Of a DNA stretch of 64,000 bases, positions 17,371-26,309 are shown in pieces. Position 1 is the stretch's first letter. Every line of letters begins with the position of its first letter. The notes under the pieces were generated by a model. That model was given only the letters and a program-made list of their open reading frames with translations. It made no database searches and was not told where the DNA came from. The position numbers and the translations under genes are program-made. Source of the stretch: 34-65-8 sp046294735 (GTDB lineage: Bacteria; Pseudomonadota; Alphaproteobacteria; Sphingomonadales; Sphingomonadaceae). The stretch covers positions 434,001-498,000 of the forward strand of contig JBKBKB010000001.1 of assembly GCA_046294735.1 (NCBI GenBank). The letters are read 5' to 3'.

Positions 17371-18744
17371 TCAGCGGAAAGCGTGGATCCGTCCGTCATC
17401 GTCCAGCACATAGAGCGTGTTGTTCGCCACCACCGGAGCGAGGCTGACCGATGCCCCCAAGTTGCTGTGCAGGCTGGCCGAGCCTTCCGCAGTGCTAATC
17501 TGGTAGAGGTCACCACGGCTGCTCGCGGCCCACAGGCTGCCCCCGGCAAGAACCGGGCCGGTCCAGAAGATCGGGCCTTTCCTGTCCTTTTCGTCACGGA
17601 ATCGGGCGAGCTGGGTAATCCAGCGGATCTTGCCGGTGGTGCGGGCGATCGCCAGCAGGCGGGAATCGTCGGTCAGGACGAAAATCCACTCGCCTGCAAT
17701 GGCCGGGGTTGAAATCCCGGCGACATTGAGTTCCCACAAGCGCTGCCCGGTGACCAGTTCATAGGCTGCCATGCGGCCACCTTGGCCCAGGGCATATACC
17801 CGGCCCTGATCAATGATCGGATCGGCATCAATGTCGGTCAGCGAGCCAACCTGGGTCGAAATCGAGGTCAGCGCCAATGCGTCTGACCACAAGGTGCGGC
17901 CATTCTCGTAGCGATAGGCCACCAGTTCGCCTGAGCTGTAACCCGCCACGATCGTGCCCTGGCCTGCCGCCGGGGCCGCCACTCCGAACACGCCCGATTG
18001 CGCGATTGAGCCCGACTCGCTCCACACCGGTTCGCCGGTTGCTGCAGTCATGGCGTGAATCTGGTTGTCCTGCGTCATCACGAACACCGTGTTGAACGCC
18101 ACGGTCGGCGAACCGCGCAACGGGCCGGCTGGCTTGACCTTCCACACCTGGTTACCGGTTGCTGCATCGAGCGCAACCACTTCGCCGACGCCGTTGGTGG
18201 CATAGACCCGGCCATTGTCGAAGCTGGCCCCGCCGCCGAAGGCCGCGTTCTGCAACCGGCCTTCGAGCTCCATGCGGTGGCTCCAGCGGCGCGAACCAGT
18301 CTGTGCATCGAAGGCATGAACCGTGCCGGCCGTATCGACCGCAAACAGCATACCATCGCCAACCACCGGCGACGCGGCCAGGCGGCGGCGGTTGTCCGAT
18401 CCGGCAATCTGTGCCGACCATGCGCGCGAAACGCTTCCGCCCAGCGCGAGGTGGCCGTAGGACTTGCTCGCCGTGCCGCCAGCTTGCGGCCAGGCCGGAT
18501 TGGTCTGCGCCGGGGGCAGCACCACCGCGATCCCGGCCAGCGCCGGATCGACCACGGCCCCGCTTTCGATCCTCGACAGGATTGGCACGCGAGTGCCGAT
18601 GGTCGGGGTGGTCTTATCGTCCTTGCCACCTCCGAACAGCCCGCCTCCGCAGGCGCTCAGAGATGTCGCCAGCACCGCCATCGCAGCCAGACGGATGGAG
18701 TGTTTCCGGAATGATTTCGGCATTGTAGCGTTCGTTTCCCGCAT
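17371..18744 (-). CDS. bamB: Outer membrane protein assembly factor BamB-like lipoprotein
   Basis: 457 residues (450 if started at the second ATG, 18723). The signal peptide ends in lipobox LSAC, with Cys32 or Cys25 by start used. A PQQ-type eight-bladed beta-propeller follows, shown by repeated blades such as GTVHAFDAQTGSRRW, GEVVALDAATGNQVW and NQIHAMTAATGEPVW. BamB is the BAM-complex scaffold lipoprotein bound to BamA. It starts 2 bases after the upstream TPR protein ends. In many alphaproteobacteria the same TPR-bamB pair precedes der; here der is absent and the neighbour is the membrane methyltransferase. Confidence 0.92.
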   Translation of the reverse strand: MRETNATMPKSFRKHSIRLAAMAVLATSLSACGGGLFGGGKDDKTTPTIGTRVPILSRIESGAVVDPALAGIAVVLPPAQTNPAWPQAGGTASKSYGHLALGGSVSRAWSAQIAGSDNRRRLAASPVVGDGMLFAVDTAGTVHAFDAQTGSRRWSHRMELEGRLQNAAFGGGASFDNGRVYATNGVGEVVALDAATGNQVWKVKPAGPLRGSPTVAFNTVFVMTQDNQIHAMTAATGEPVWSESGSIAQSGVFGVAAPAAGQGTIVAGYSSGELVAYRYENGRTLWSDALALTSISTQVGSLTDIDADPIIDQGRVYALGQGGRMAAYELVTGQRLWELNVAGISTPAIAGEWIFVLTDDSRLLAIARTTGKIRWITQLARFRDEKDRKGPIFWTGPVLAGGSLWAASSRGDLYQISTAEGSASLHSNLGASVSLAPVVANNTLYVLDDDGRIHAFR

Positions 18745-18746
18745 TT

Positions 18747-19526
18747 CTATTCGCCCGCCGGAAGCGGCGCGGCACTTCCGCCGTCGACCCGCGACTCTTC
18801 GAGCACCTTGTTGACATCCTCGATCGCATCGACCCCGAGCAGGCCGGCCATCTGCCTTGCGCGAGAGCGCAGCCCTTCCGGCGCCTCCTCGCTCTTGGCA
18901 ATCTCGGCGAACAGCATCCCGGCTTCCTTGCGCTTGCCCTGCTCGAGGTAAGCCATGGCCACCATTTCCCCGGCACTGCCGAAATAGGGGTTGCCCGGCA
19001 CCGCCAGCGGTTTCAGCCGCGCGACGACCTGTTCCGGCTTGAGCGTGTCATAGGTTGTCGCAACTTCGCGCACGATCGCCAGATCGCGCAGTGCCGGGGG
19101 CACCTTCGACGATCCGGCCACTTCGGCGAAGAGCCGGGCCGCATCGGCCGGTTTGCCCTGTTCGAGCGCCACCCCGGCCCGCAGCAACCGCGCCATTGCG
19201 GCTGTGCCGTCGTTGCCTTCGGCAATCAGCACGTCGAGCGTTGCTGCCCCGGTGTCGAGATCGCCAGCTTCGATCTGGTCCAGTGCGCTGACCAGCTGTT
19301 CGGAATCGGCTTCCAGCGCCGCTTCCTGGCGGCTGTCCCACCACAAGTATCCGGCAAAGGCCAGCAGCCCGGCCACGACCACGCCAATGATCTGCTTGCC
19401 GTATCTGGCAACAAAGTCGGCGAGCTGATCTTCCCGCACGGCGTCGTCGATTTCGCGCATCAGGACTTCGTCCTGGGCGGCCTTCTTCTCTTCGGTGGTC
19501 TTGGTGGTGCTTGGTGTGAGGGCCAC
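18747..19526 (-). CDS. YfgM-like membrane-anchored TPR protein
   Basis: 259 residues. A charged cytosolic N-terminus precedes one transmembrane helix (IIGVVVAGLLAFAGYLWW, about residues 46-63). A periplasmic tetratricopeptide-like region follows (LLRAGVALEQGKPADAARLF; MVAMAYLEQGKRKEAGMLFA). The layout matches the DUF2133/YfgM family, an ancillary SecYEG-associated subunit that hands secreted proteins to periplasmic chaperones. It sits directly upstream of bamB and is almost certainly in one operon with it, consistent with an outer membrane protein delivery role. Confidence 0.85.
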   Translation of the reverse strand: MALTPSTTKTTEEKKAAQDEVLMREIDDAVREDQLADFVARYGKQIIGVVVAGLLAFAGYLWWDSRQEAALEADSEQLVSALDQIEAGDLDTGAATLDVLIAEGNDGTAAMARLLRAGVALEQGKPADAARLFAEVAGSSKVPPALRDLAIVREVATTYDTLKPEQVVARLKPLAVPGNPYFGSAGEMVAMAYLEQGKRKEAGMLFAEIAKSEEAPEGLRSRARQMAGLLGVDAIEDVNKVLEESRVDGGSAAPLPAGE

Positions 19527-19652
19527 GGAGGCTCTTTCGCTAGACTGATTGACAGGGCGCGGTGTTAAGCGGATGGACGGGCCAATTCAACTTACAATCC
19601 TGCATCGCTCGAACCCTGTCCCCCGCCGCGTGAACCGCAGGTGAAGCCAGCG

Positions 19653-20804
19653 TCATGGCTGAGGCAGGCCGTCCCCGCCGAGCGCAGTGGAATAGAGGCG
19701 GCGATAGGCCGCTATCATCACCTGTTCGTCAAAGGCGGCGCGGGCCTTGTCGCGGTTGGCCTGGCCCAGCTGCGCGCGCAGCGCCGGGTCGGCGGCAAGC
19801 CTGGCCAGTGCCTGCGCCAGCGCCTGCTCATCCGCCCCGATGAAGGGGCGGTTGGCCTCAGCTACCATCGCTGCAACATCGCCTACATCGGTCGCAGCGG
19901 CGGGCTTTCCCGCCGCCATGGCCTCGATCAGCGAGATCGGGGCTTGCTCGCTATCGGAAGACAGCGCGAAAATGTCGAAGAGACCGGCGAACCGAGCCGG
20001 ATCGGCGGCGAAACCGGGCAGATGCACCCGGTGCTCCACCCCGAGCCGGGCGGCCTCGGCCCGGATCGCCTCCCGTTCCGGCCCTTCGCCCACGATCACC
20101 AGCTGCCATTCGGGCGGCAAGGGCGCAAAGGCCCGGACCAGCCGGGGCAGATTCTTGACCGCGCGCAGGCCTGCCAGCGTTCCGACCCACAGCTCGTCCG
20201 GGCGCTTGACCAGGCCGCGCAAGGCGTCCGGCTGACAGAACCGGTCAAAACTGGCGGTATCCACCCCGTTGGGAATGTGCCGGACCCGCCCGAGCGGCTG
20301 CTGCCACACTTCCAGCGCGATCCGTTCGAGCGTTTCGGACGGAACAACCAGAGCGCTGGCGCGGCCCAATGCAATCCGCCGGTACCAGTTGCGCCCCCAC
20401 TTCAGCCGGTCGCGCTCGTCATCGTTGAACCCGTCCTCGTGATGGACCAGCCGCGGCAGCCCGAACGCCTCGCTGAACAGGGTGTGCGCCATGACCGCAT
20501 CCATCGCGCCCCAGTTATAGGTCAGGACCAGGTCATAACCGGCCATTGCGCGGGCCAGGCGTTGCAGTCTGCCCGGGGTCGGCTTGCCCACCAGTGACGG
20601 GAAGTCGTCCGGGTAATGAACCGGAATCGAACTGGAAATGTGCCTGGCCGCCTCCATCCGGTCGGGCTCGGCCGAAACGATAAAGTGCTCCACCCCAGGT
20701 CCGAAAGCATTGATCAGGCGGGCACAGCGCAGTTCCTTGCCCCCGGCCGAAAAGGTCGAATGGCAATGCAGGATGCGGGTCCGCTTTCCGGCGGGGCGGG
20801 TCAT
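19653..20804 (-). CDS. Glycosyltransferase family 4
   Basis: 383 residues with a GT-B fold. The N-terminal domain contains the donor/acceptor Gly-rich loop (HSTFSAGGKELRCARLI). The C-terminal domain has VGTLAGLRAVKNLPRLV, then the EX7E-type nucleotide-sugar motif SDSEQAPISLIEAMAAGKP (about residues 285-303). It probably transfers a sugar in capsule, exopolysaccharide or lipopolysaccharide synthesis. The start overlaps the stop of the upstream alpha/beta hydrolase (ATGA). No other polysaccharide genes are nearby, so the product is undetermined. Confidence 0.87.
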   Translation of the reverse strand: MTRPAGKRTRILHCHSTFSAGGKELRCARLINAFGPGVEHFIVSAEPDRMEAARHISSSIPVHYPDDFPSLVGKPTPGRLQRLARAMAGYDLVLTYNWGAMDAVMAHTLFSEAFGLPRLVHHEDGFNDDERDRLKWGRNWYRRIALGRASALVVPSETLERIALEVWQQPLGRVRHIPNGVDTASFDRFCQPDALRGLVKRPDELWVGTLAGLRAVKNLPRLVRAFAPLPPEWQLVIVGEGPEREAIRAEAARLGVEHRVHLPGFAADPARFAGLFDIFALSSDSEQAPISLIEAMAAGKPAAATDVGDVAAMVAEANRPFIGADEQALAQALARLAADPALRAQLGQANRDKARAAFDEQVMIAAYRRLYSTALGGDGLPQP

Positions 20805-21661
20805 GGCAGGCGGGCGAGCAGCCGGTCGATCGCCGTGACAGCCTCAGGCTCATCAAGCGTGGGGGCGTGGCCGACATCAGGTATGACGACGCTATCCGCA
20901 TCGGGGTGGCGGCGCAGCATTTCCGCCAGCGTTTCCGCGGTCAGCAAATCCGATGCCCCGCCCCGCACGATCAGCACCGGCACCCCGGCCAGCGCCTCGA
21001 ACGCCGGCCACAGGTCGGGTGGCACCGCACCATCGGCATCGCGGAACGGCTCGGCAATGGCCATGTCATAGTCGAACCCGATCCGGCCATTCTGCTGCAC
21101 CACCATGCAGCGCTTGGCCATGGCCAGCCAGTCTTCGATCGTGAACCCAGGGTGAGAGGAACCGTGGACGTCCTGCAGCGCGCGGGCGGCATGCATCCAG
21201 GTCGGGAAGCTGCGCGCCTGGCCGACATATTCGCGGATCCGGTCAATCCCGGATGGGTCGACCACCGGCCCGATATCGTTGAGCACGGCCCCCGCGATCC
21301 GCTGCGGCTCAAGTGCTGCCAGCAGCATGGTCATCAGCCCGCCCAGCGAGGTTCCGATGGCGACAAAGCGCTCGATCCCTTCCTGCTCCAGCAGAGCCAG
21401 CACATCGCCAACATACGTAGCGGGATTATAGGTCGCACTGTCCCGCGCATATTCGCTGTCGCCCCGCCCGCGCATGTCGAGCGCCAGCACCCTCCGGCCC
21501 GGTGCAAGATGACCGGCCAGCTGCTCGAAATCGCGGGCATTGCGGGTCAGGCCATGCATACACAGCACCGGCAGGCGCTCCCCACTGCCGGCATAGTCGC
21601 GGAAGTGCAGTTTCAAACCGTCAGGGCTGGTCCAGAATCGATCGTGGTAAGCGGTATCCAT
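20801..21661 (-). CDS. Alpha/beta hydrolase
   Basis: 286 residues from the ATG at 21661; upstream in-frame ATGs up to 21724 overlap the divergent promoter region. It has an HG oxyanion-type motif (LCMHGLTRN, about 34-42), the nucleophile elbow GTSLGG (S105), an acid in RGGASDLLTA and the catalytic His in DVGHAPTLDEP near the C-terminus. It is a cytosolic esterase, haloalkane-dehalogenase-like or C-C hydrolase-type member; the substrate is unknown. It is translationally coupled to the following GT4 gene and divergent from selO. Confidence 0.88.
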   Translation of the reverse strand: MDTAYHDRFWTSPDGLKLHFRDYAGSGERLPVLCMHGLTRNARDFEQLAGHLAPGRRVLALDMRGRGDSEYARDSATYNPATYVGDVLALLEQEGIERFVAIGTSLGGLMTMLLAALEPQRIAGAVLNDIGPVVDPSGIDRIREYVGQARSFPTWMHAARALQDVHGSSHPGFTIEDWLAMAKRCMVVQQNGRIGFDYDMAIAEPFRDADGAVPPDLWPAFEALAGVPVLIVRGGASDLLTAETLAEMLRRHPDADSVVIPDVGHAPTLDEPEAVTAIDRLLARLP

Positions 21662-21740
21662 GTGCGCTGAGTCAGCCCCCTTCAATAGCATCGCGGCGCC
21701 CTGCCTTGCCAGCATCGGCGCCAAGCCCCACTATCGCGCG

Positions 21741-23144
21741 ATGCGACCTGAACCGCAAGCCGCGCCTTACCGCCCCGACCCCGCAATCCTGCCGCTGGCT
21801 GCCTGGCTGGGCGATCCGGTATCCGCCGCCAATTTCCCGCAGACCGTGCTGCGTTTCCGCAACCGGCGGTGGGACAAGGCCGTGGGGCTGGACAGCCTCG
21901 ACGAAGCAGCCTGGCTACGGCACTTCGGGCTATTCGATCCACTGCCCGCCAACCTGCACCAGCCGTTGGCCCTGCGCTATCATGGCCACCAGTTCCGGGT
22001 CTACAATCCAGAGATCGGGGACGGACGCGGCTTTCTGTTTGCCCAGTTGCGGGACGGCGAAGGGCGCCTGCTCGACCTTGGCACCAAGGGATCGGGGCAA
22101 ACGCCGTGGTCGCGCAGCGGTGACGGCCGGCTGACGCTGAAAGGGGCCGTTCGCGAAATCCTCGCCACCGAGATGCTGGAAGCGCTCGGGGTCAATACCT
22201 CGAGAACCTTCTCGGTCATCGAGACCGGCGAGCGGTTGTGGCGCGGGGACGAGCCCTCCCCCACCCGCTCGGCGGTGCTGGTCAGGCTCAGCCATGGCCA
22301 TATCCGGTTCGGCACGTTCCAGCGCTTGCTGGCGCTCGAACAGGCCGGGGAAATGGCGCAACTGGTCGATCACTGCCTGGCGCAGTTCCCCGGACCCTTG
22401 CCGCCGGACGACGCGCCGGGGCGGGACGAACCGGCGGTGATTCTGCTGCATCAGGTGGTCGAACGGATGGCCGATCTGGCGGCCAGCTGGATGGTAGCAG
22501 GGTTCGTCCACGGGGTGCTCAACACCGACAACATGAACGTGACCGGGGAAAGCTTCGACTATGGCCCGTGGCGCTGGCTGCCACGGTGGGACCAGAGCTT
22601 CACCGCCGCCTATTTCGACCACGGCGGGCTCTATGCCTTTGGCCGCCAGCCAGAGGCTGTCCACTGGAACTGCGGCCAGCTCGCCGTGGCCTTGCGCCTG
22701 CTGGCGGACGCCCCGCCGCTGATTGCCGCGCTGGAGCGGTTCGGCCCGCTCTACATGGCGGCAGCCGCGCGGCGCTGGTGCTGGCGGGTGGGGGTGGCGC
22801 CGCGCGGCGGGGGCGCGGACATGGCGCTGGTCGCCGCCTGCGAAAGCGCGATGCGGGATAGCGGCGAGCAGCCCGATGCCTTCTTCCACCGAATGCGCGC
22901 GCGCGACCTGGAGGACGGCCCGGTCAGGGATGCCCTATCGGACTATGCCGACAGCGGCGGCGAGACGGACTGGTGGCGCAAACACCCCCCCGTATCGCTG
23001 CTTGTCGACGAGGTCGAAGCGCTGTGGTCAGGAATCGACGAGCGCGATGACTGGCAGCCGCTGCAAGACAAGATCGCGCAAATCCGGCAACTGGGGGAGG
23101 CGCTCGGCCCACCCCCGACACCGTGGGGCCATGCTCCCGGCTAG
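21741..23144 (+). CDS. selO: Protein adenylyltransferase SelO (YdiU, UPF0061)
   Basis: 467 residues from the ATG at 21741, close to the 478 of E. coli YdiU; a longer frame from 21660 would run over the divergent start. The pseudokinase signatures are present: YHGHQFRVYNPEIGDGRGF, LDLGTKGSGQTPWSRSGDGR, then FVHGVLNTDNMN and SFDYGPW with the metal-binding Asn and Asp. SelO transfers AMP from ATP to protein Ser/Thr/Tyr hydroxyls and modulates the oxidative stress response. The C-terminal selenocysteine of eukaryotic SelO is not present, as usual for bacteria. Confidence 0.93.
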   Translation: MRPEPQAAPYRPDPAILPLAAWLGDPVSAANFPQTVLRFRNRRWDKAVGLDSLDEAAWLRHFGLFDPLPANLHQPLALRYHGHQFRVYNPEIGDGRGFLFAQLRDGEGRLLDLGTKGSGQTPWSRSGDGRLTLKGAVREILATEMLEALGVNTSRTFSVIETGERLWRGDEPSPTRSAVLVRLSHGHIRFGTFQRLLALEQAGEMAQLVDHCLAQFPGPLPPDDAPGRDEPAVILLHQVVERMADLAASWMVAGFVHGVLNTDNMNVTGESFDYGPWRWLPRWDQSFTAAYFDHGGLYAFGRQPEAVHWNCGQLAVALRLLADAPPLIAALERFGPLYMAAAARRWCWRVGVAPRGGGADMALVAACESAMRDSGEQPDAFFHRMRARDLEDGPVRDALSDYADSGGETDWWRKHPPVSLLVDEVEALWSGIDERDDWQPLQDKIAQIRQLGEALGPPPTPWGHAPG

Positions 23145-23149
23145 GCCGG

Positions 23150-23698
23150 TCAGCGCTGCGCTGCGGGAGCTTGCTGGATCATCTCAACCGGGCTGATGTT
23201 GATAGCGTAGAGTTTCCACTGCCCCTGTTCCCACTGGTAAGTAAAATCGAACCCGAGCGAGATCGGGCGCAGCTGGAAGATGCCGGTGACCTGAAACAGG
23301 TCTTCCCGCACCAGCCGCGGCGCTTCGAGGTAGGTCGGCGGCACGAGGAAGGCGTTGGACAGGTCGATCTGCGAATTGCGCAGGCCGGCAAAGATTTCCG
23401 ACAGGCGCGAGGCGGTATTGGCGATCTGGAATCCTTGCGAGGAAATGTCCCGCAGGACCGAATAGTTGCCCGAGCGATTGGCATGATCGACCGCGGCAAA
23501 GGTTGACCAGACCAATTTCGACAGCTCCAGCTGGCTCGGTGTCGGCCGCATCGATGGCGGCGGCTGGACCTGGGGCTGGCCCTGCACCTGCTGGATCTGG
23601 GCATAGGCAGGTGACGCAGCAGCGCACACGATGGCGGCAAAGAAAAATGCCGGAGCACGAAGCCCCGGCATCTTCTTGTTTGAAGCGATCATTTTCAT
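23150..23698 (-). CDS. Conserved hypothetical periplasmic protein
   Basis: 182 residues. A signal peptide (about residues 1-33, ending AYA) is followed by a Gln/Pro-rich linker and a small alpha/beta domain. Residues include KLVWSTFAAVDHANRSGNYS near the start and ISLGFDFTYQWEQGQWKLYA at the end, a pattern like NTF2/DUF4019-type or DUF4864-type domains. It is convergent with selO (5 bases between) and lies just downstream of the adhesin gene on the same strand. The function is unknown. Confidence 0.7.
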   Translation of the reverse strand: MKMIASNKKMPGLRAPAFFFAAIVCAAASPAYAQIQQVQGQPQVQPPPSMRPTPSQLELSKLVWSTFAAVDHANRSGNYSVLRDISSQGFQIANTASRLSEIFAGLRNSQIDLSNAFLVPPTYLEAPRLVREDLFQVTGIFQLRPISLGFDFTYQWEQGQWKLYAINISPVEMIQQAPAAQR

Positions 23699-23716
23699 GA
23701 CCGCGTGTGTAACGGC

Positions 23717-25969
23717 TTACCAGGCGACTTGGAAGCCACCACGTGCACCGACTTCGCCGCTGTCGAAGCCAACACCGACACCGGCCGAGAACGCGGCGTT
23801 CTCGCTGATCCGGGCCGAGATGGCGATCGTGCCCGCACCCTTGTCCTCAAAGTAACCGACGCCACCCGAGAGAGCGAAGGTGGTGCCAGCGGGCAGCATC
23901 GGCGATTCCATCGCCAGCGCCATGGCGACACCTTCGTTCGACCGGTCAATCGCCGCGCGGTTTGCGGCGGTTTCACCAAACAGCTGGTTGATCTGGTTGG
24001 TGTGGGTCGAAGTCAGCGACTGCAGCGAAGCAATCTGGGTTGAATGCGTTGCTGTCAGGGTCTGGAGCGACGCGATGTTGTTGGTGTTGGTCGTCACCCG
24101 GGTGTTGAGACCGTTGATCGCCGTGGTGTTGGCGGCGATGTTGGTCGCGTTGGTGGTCACCCGCGTATCCAGCGCCCCGATTGCCGCGGTGTTCGAGGCA
24201 ATGTTGGTGGCGTTGGTGGCAATGTTGCCGGCGTTCACCGCGATGTTCGAAGTGTTGGTCGCGATGTTGGCGGTGTTGGTCGTGACCCGGGTATCGAGAG
24301 CCGTGATCGCCGAAGCGTTGGCTGCGATATTCATGGTGTTGGTCGCGATATTGGCGGTGTTGGTCGCGATGTTGGCCTCGTTGGTCGTGACCCGGCCGTC
24401 GAGTGCGGTGATCGCCGTGGCACTGGCTGCGATGGCCGAAGCGTTGGCGACAATCCCTGCTTCTGCAGTCGTCAGACGACCGTCGAGAGCGACGATATCG
24501 CCCTCGGCAGTGGTCAGGCGAACGTCGAGCGCGTCTACCTGGGCAACCGTTGCCAGCGTGCTCACGTCCACACCCTGGCCCAGCGTGCCGCTGGCGTCGG
24601 TGGTGGCCATGAAGATGGTGCCGGTCTGGGCAGCGGTGCTGGCGGCGATGTCACCAACCGTCACCGAACTGCCTGTACCGCCCAGCTTGACCTGGTTGGC
24701 GCGGTCCGTGGTTGCCCCGAAGCCGAGTGCCGTCGCCCCGCTCTGGGCAGCATTGGCATTCTTGCCGACCGCCGTGGCGTTCGTGCCTGCCGCATTGGCC
24801 TGATGGCCAGCTGCAAGGCTGAGGTTGCCGGTTGCGCTCGACTGCCAGCCGAAGGCCTGGGCACCGCGGCCGCTGGCAACCGACTCACCGCCAACAGCGG
24901 TCGAGTGGAAGCCCGAGGCCAGAGCCAGGTCACCGATGGCGACAGCGTCTTCGTCGCTGGCAACCGCCAGGTTGCCGACTGCGGTCGAGGTCAGCGCAGT
25001 GGCCTGGGCCGCTTCACCGACAGCAGTCGAACGCTCGCCGCTTGCCACGGCCAGGTGGCCCAGCGCCGTGGCGCGGGTGCCGGTGGCGACGGCGCGCCAG
25101 CCGAAGGCTGCGGTGCCGGGAGCGGTTGCCTGCGATTCCGAACCGACTGAAGTCGAGTTCAGGCCCGAAGACAAAGCTGATTCGCCGATTGCCACGCCAT
25201 CGTTGCCCGAAGCGACCGCCAATGTGCCGATGGCAGTCGAGGTTGCACCCGATGCGTTGGCCTGGTTGCCCAGGGCAACTGCCTGCAGACCGGATGCCTG
25301 CGACTGGAAGCCGCCGGAGAACGAAGCGTCACCCGAAGCAGCCGCCTGCCCGCCCACAGCCGTGCTGCGGACAGCCGAGGCATTGGTCTGGTAACCCAAT
25401 GCCGTCGAGAAGTCGGCAGTGGCCATCGACTGGCGACCAAAGGCGCTGGAGAAGGTAGCGGTGGCCATCGAGGCGGTACCGACCGCGGTGGTGTTGTTGC
25501 CGGTAGAAGTGGCACCATTACCGATTGCCGTGGCACCAAGACCCGAGGCGAGCGATTCACCACCGATCGCGGTCGAGAAATTGCCGCTCGCTTCAGACCG
25601 GAGGCCCATCGCGATCGAGCGGCGGCCGCTGGCGTCGGCATCGCGGCCCACGGCTGTGGCTTCATTGCCGGTGGCCGAAGCACGCGAACCGATCGCCGTG
25701 CTTTGAGCGCCGGTTGCAATCGCGCCTGGACCGCAAGCAAGCGAATCGGTGCTGCCGGGGCCGGTCGAAACCGCACCGCCGGTAGAATCGGTCGGGACGA
25801 CGAACAGGGCATCGTCGACCACGCCTTCAAAGGCCGGATCACCGTCGTCGAGAAGGCACTCTTCCGCAGCTGCAGGGGTTGCCGTCATCGTGGTCATCGC
25901 CACGATTGCGAACGCCATGGTCGAGCCCGAAAGGCCCAGACCAGCAAGATATCCGGATTTTTTACGCAT
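23717..25969 (-). CDS. Trimeric autotransporter adhesin (YadA-like)
   Basis: 750 residues from the ATG at 25969 (GGGAG 8 bases upstream). The signal peptide ends near TPAAA (residue 35). A linker with C38 and C79 follows, then 24 consecutive 14-residue YadA head repeats (residues 90-425, pattern STAxGxxAxASGxx) and a neck-like TTDRANQVKLGG. A coiled-coil stalk spans about 480-660 with repeated NIATNTA units that place Asn at core d positions. The C-terminal YadA anchor (about 674-750) ends in Trp, as outer membrane barrels do. Three chains share one 12-strand barrel. It probably mediates surface or cell-cell adhesion. Confidence 0.93.
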   Translation of the reverse strand: MRKKSGYLAGLGLSGSTMAFAIVAMTTMTATPAAAEECLLDDGDPAFEGVVDDALFVVPTDSTGGAVSTGPGSTDSLACGPGAIATGAQSTAIGSRASATGNEATAVGRDADASGRRSIAMGLRSEASGNFSTAIGGESLASGLGATAIGNGATSTGNNTTAVGTASMATATFSSAFGRQSMATADFSTALGYQTNASAVRSTAVGGQAAASGDASFSGGFQSQASGLQAVALGNQANASGATSTAIGTLAVASGNDGVAIGESALSSGLNSTSVGSESQATAPGTAAFGWRAVATGTRATALGHLAVASGERSTAVGEAAQATALTSTAVGNLAVASDEDAVAIGDLALASGFHSTAVGGESVASGRGAQAFGWQSSATGNLSLAAGHQANAAGTNATAVGKNANAAQSGATALGFGATTDRANQVKLGGTGSSVTVGDIAASTAAQTGTIFMATTDASGTLGQGVDVSTLATVAQVDALDVRLTTAEGDIVALDGRLTTAEAGIVANASAIAASATAITALDGRVTTNEANIATNTANIATNTMNIAANASAITALDTRVTTNTANIATNTSNIAVNAGNIATNATNIASNTAAIGALDTRVTTNATNIAANTTAINGLNTRVTTNTNNIASLQTLTATHSTQIASLQSLTSTHTNQINQLFGETAANRAAIDRSNEGVAMALAMESPMLPAGTTFALSGGVGYFEDKGAGTIAISARISENAAFSAGVGVGFDSGEVGARGGFQVAW
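23990..24532 (-). repeat. Coiled-coil stalk repeats of the adhesin
   Basis: Encodes residues about 480-660 of the adhesin. It is a series of related heptad units, NIATNTA/NIAANAS, interspersed with ALDTRVTTN segments. The DNA repeats at multiples of 21 bases. In trimeric autotransporters such I-x-x-N heptads place Asn in the trimer core, where it can hold an anion. Confidence 0.75.
24695..25702 (-). repeat. 24 x 42-bp tandem repeats coding YadA-type head
   Basis: Encodes residues 90-425 of the adhesin as 24 uninterrupted units of exactly 14 residues, for example STAIGGESLASGLG and STAVGGESVASGRG. Units are diverged at both protein and DNA level, so this is an old array, not a recent slippage product. 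Each unit should form one turn of the left-handed beta-roll head. Confidence 0.85.
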
Positions 25970-26309
25970 CACATTAACTCCCACCGGCCCAAGGCCTGCG
26001 TAGAACTGTTACCGAGCACCTCAACGGTGCTGCGGCGGACGGATGCGACCCGATATCGAGGGGGATGGTGCTGTCACCGTTCTGGAACGGCGCGCCCCGG
26101 TTTGCCCCCATGTTGGCACCCCAAGGGGTGCCGACGCTTTACACTTCGAAACGTGCGACGTGGTGTTTGCCGCGCTTACGATCATTAATCAAGTGGCCAA
26201 GAATGTTGACCGTTTTGCGACTCAAGCTAGAAGCGCGCTCATTAACCATGTGTCAACTATACCCATTTGCCGGAAACACACAACAAGCCTGATAGAGAGG
26301 GCGTCGATC
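25970..26309. other. 340-bp intergenic region between adhesin and astD-like gene
   Basis: No coding frame with family features. It contains two dyads: AGCACC-N5-GGTGCT at 26015-26031, 46 bases upstream of the adhesin start, and GGCACCCC-AA-GGGGTGCC at 26115-26132. There is also a CtrA-like TTAA-N7-TCAA at 26242-26256. The segment from about 26130 to 26300 is more AT-rich than its surroundings, as expected for the divergent promoters of the two flanking genes. Confidence 0.5.
26115..26132. promoter_or_regulatory. 18-bp near-perfect palindrome, candidate operator
   Basis: GGCACCCC, two bases AA, then GGGGTGCC: 8-bp perfect arms. The central gap is too small for an RNA loop without opening two pairs, so a dimeric regulator site is as likely as a hairpin. 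It lies between the divergent adhesin and aldehyde dehydrogenase genes. Confidence 0.35.

Noticed and set aside
24044..25150. Plus-strand frame with VAGGDG-like repeats over the adhesin
   Set aside because: The apparent repeats are only the mirror of the adhesin tandem repeats on the true coding strand.
24695..25702. Regular 42-bp periodicity considered as a CRISPR-like or satellite array
   Set aside because: The periodicity is in-frame, units are diverged, there are no unique spacers, and the 14-residue YadA head repeat explains it fully.
26204..26226. TTGACC...CTAGAA as a promoter for the astD-like gene
   Set aside because: The spacer is only 15 bases and the -10 is poor; not strong enough to list.
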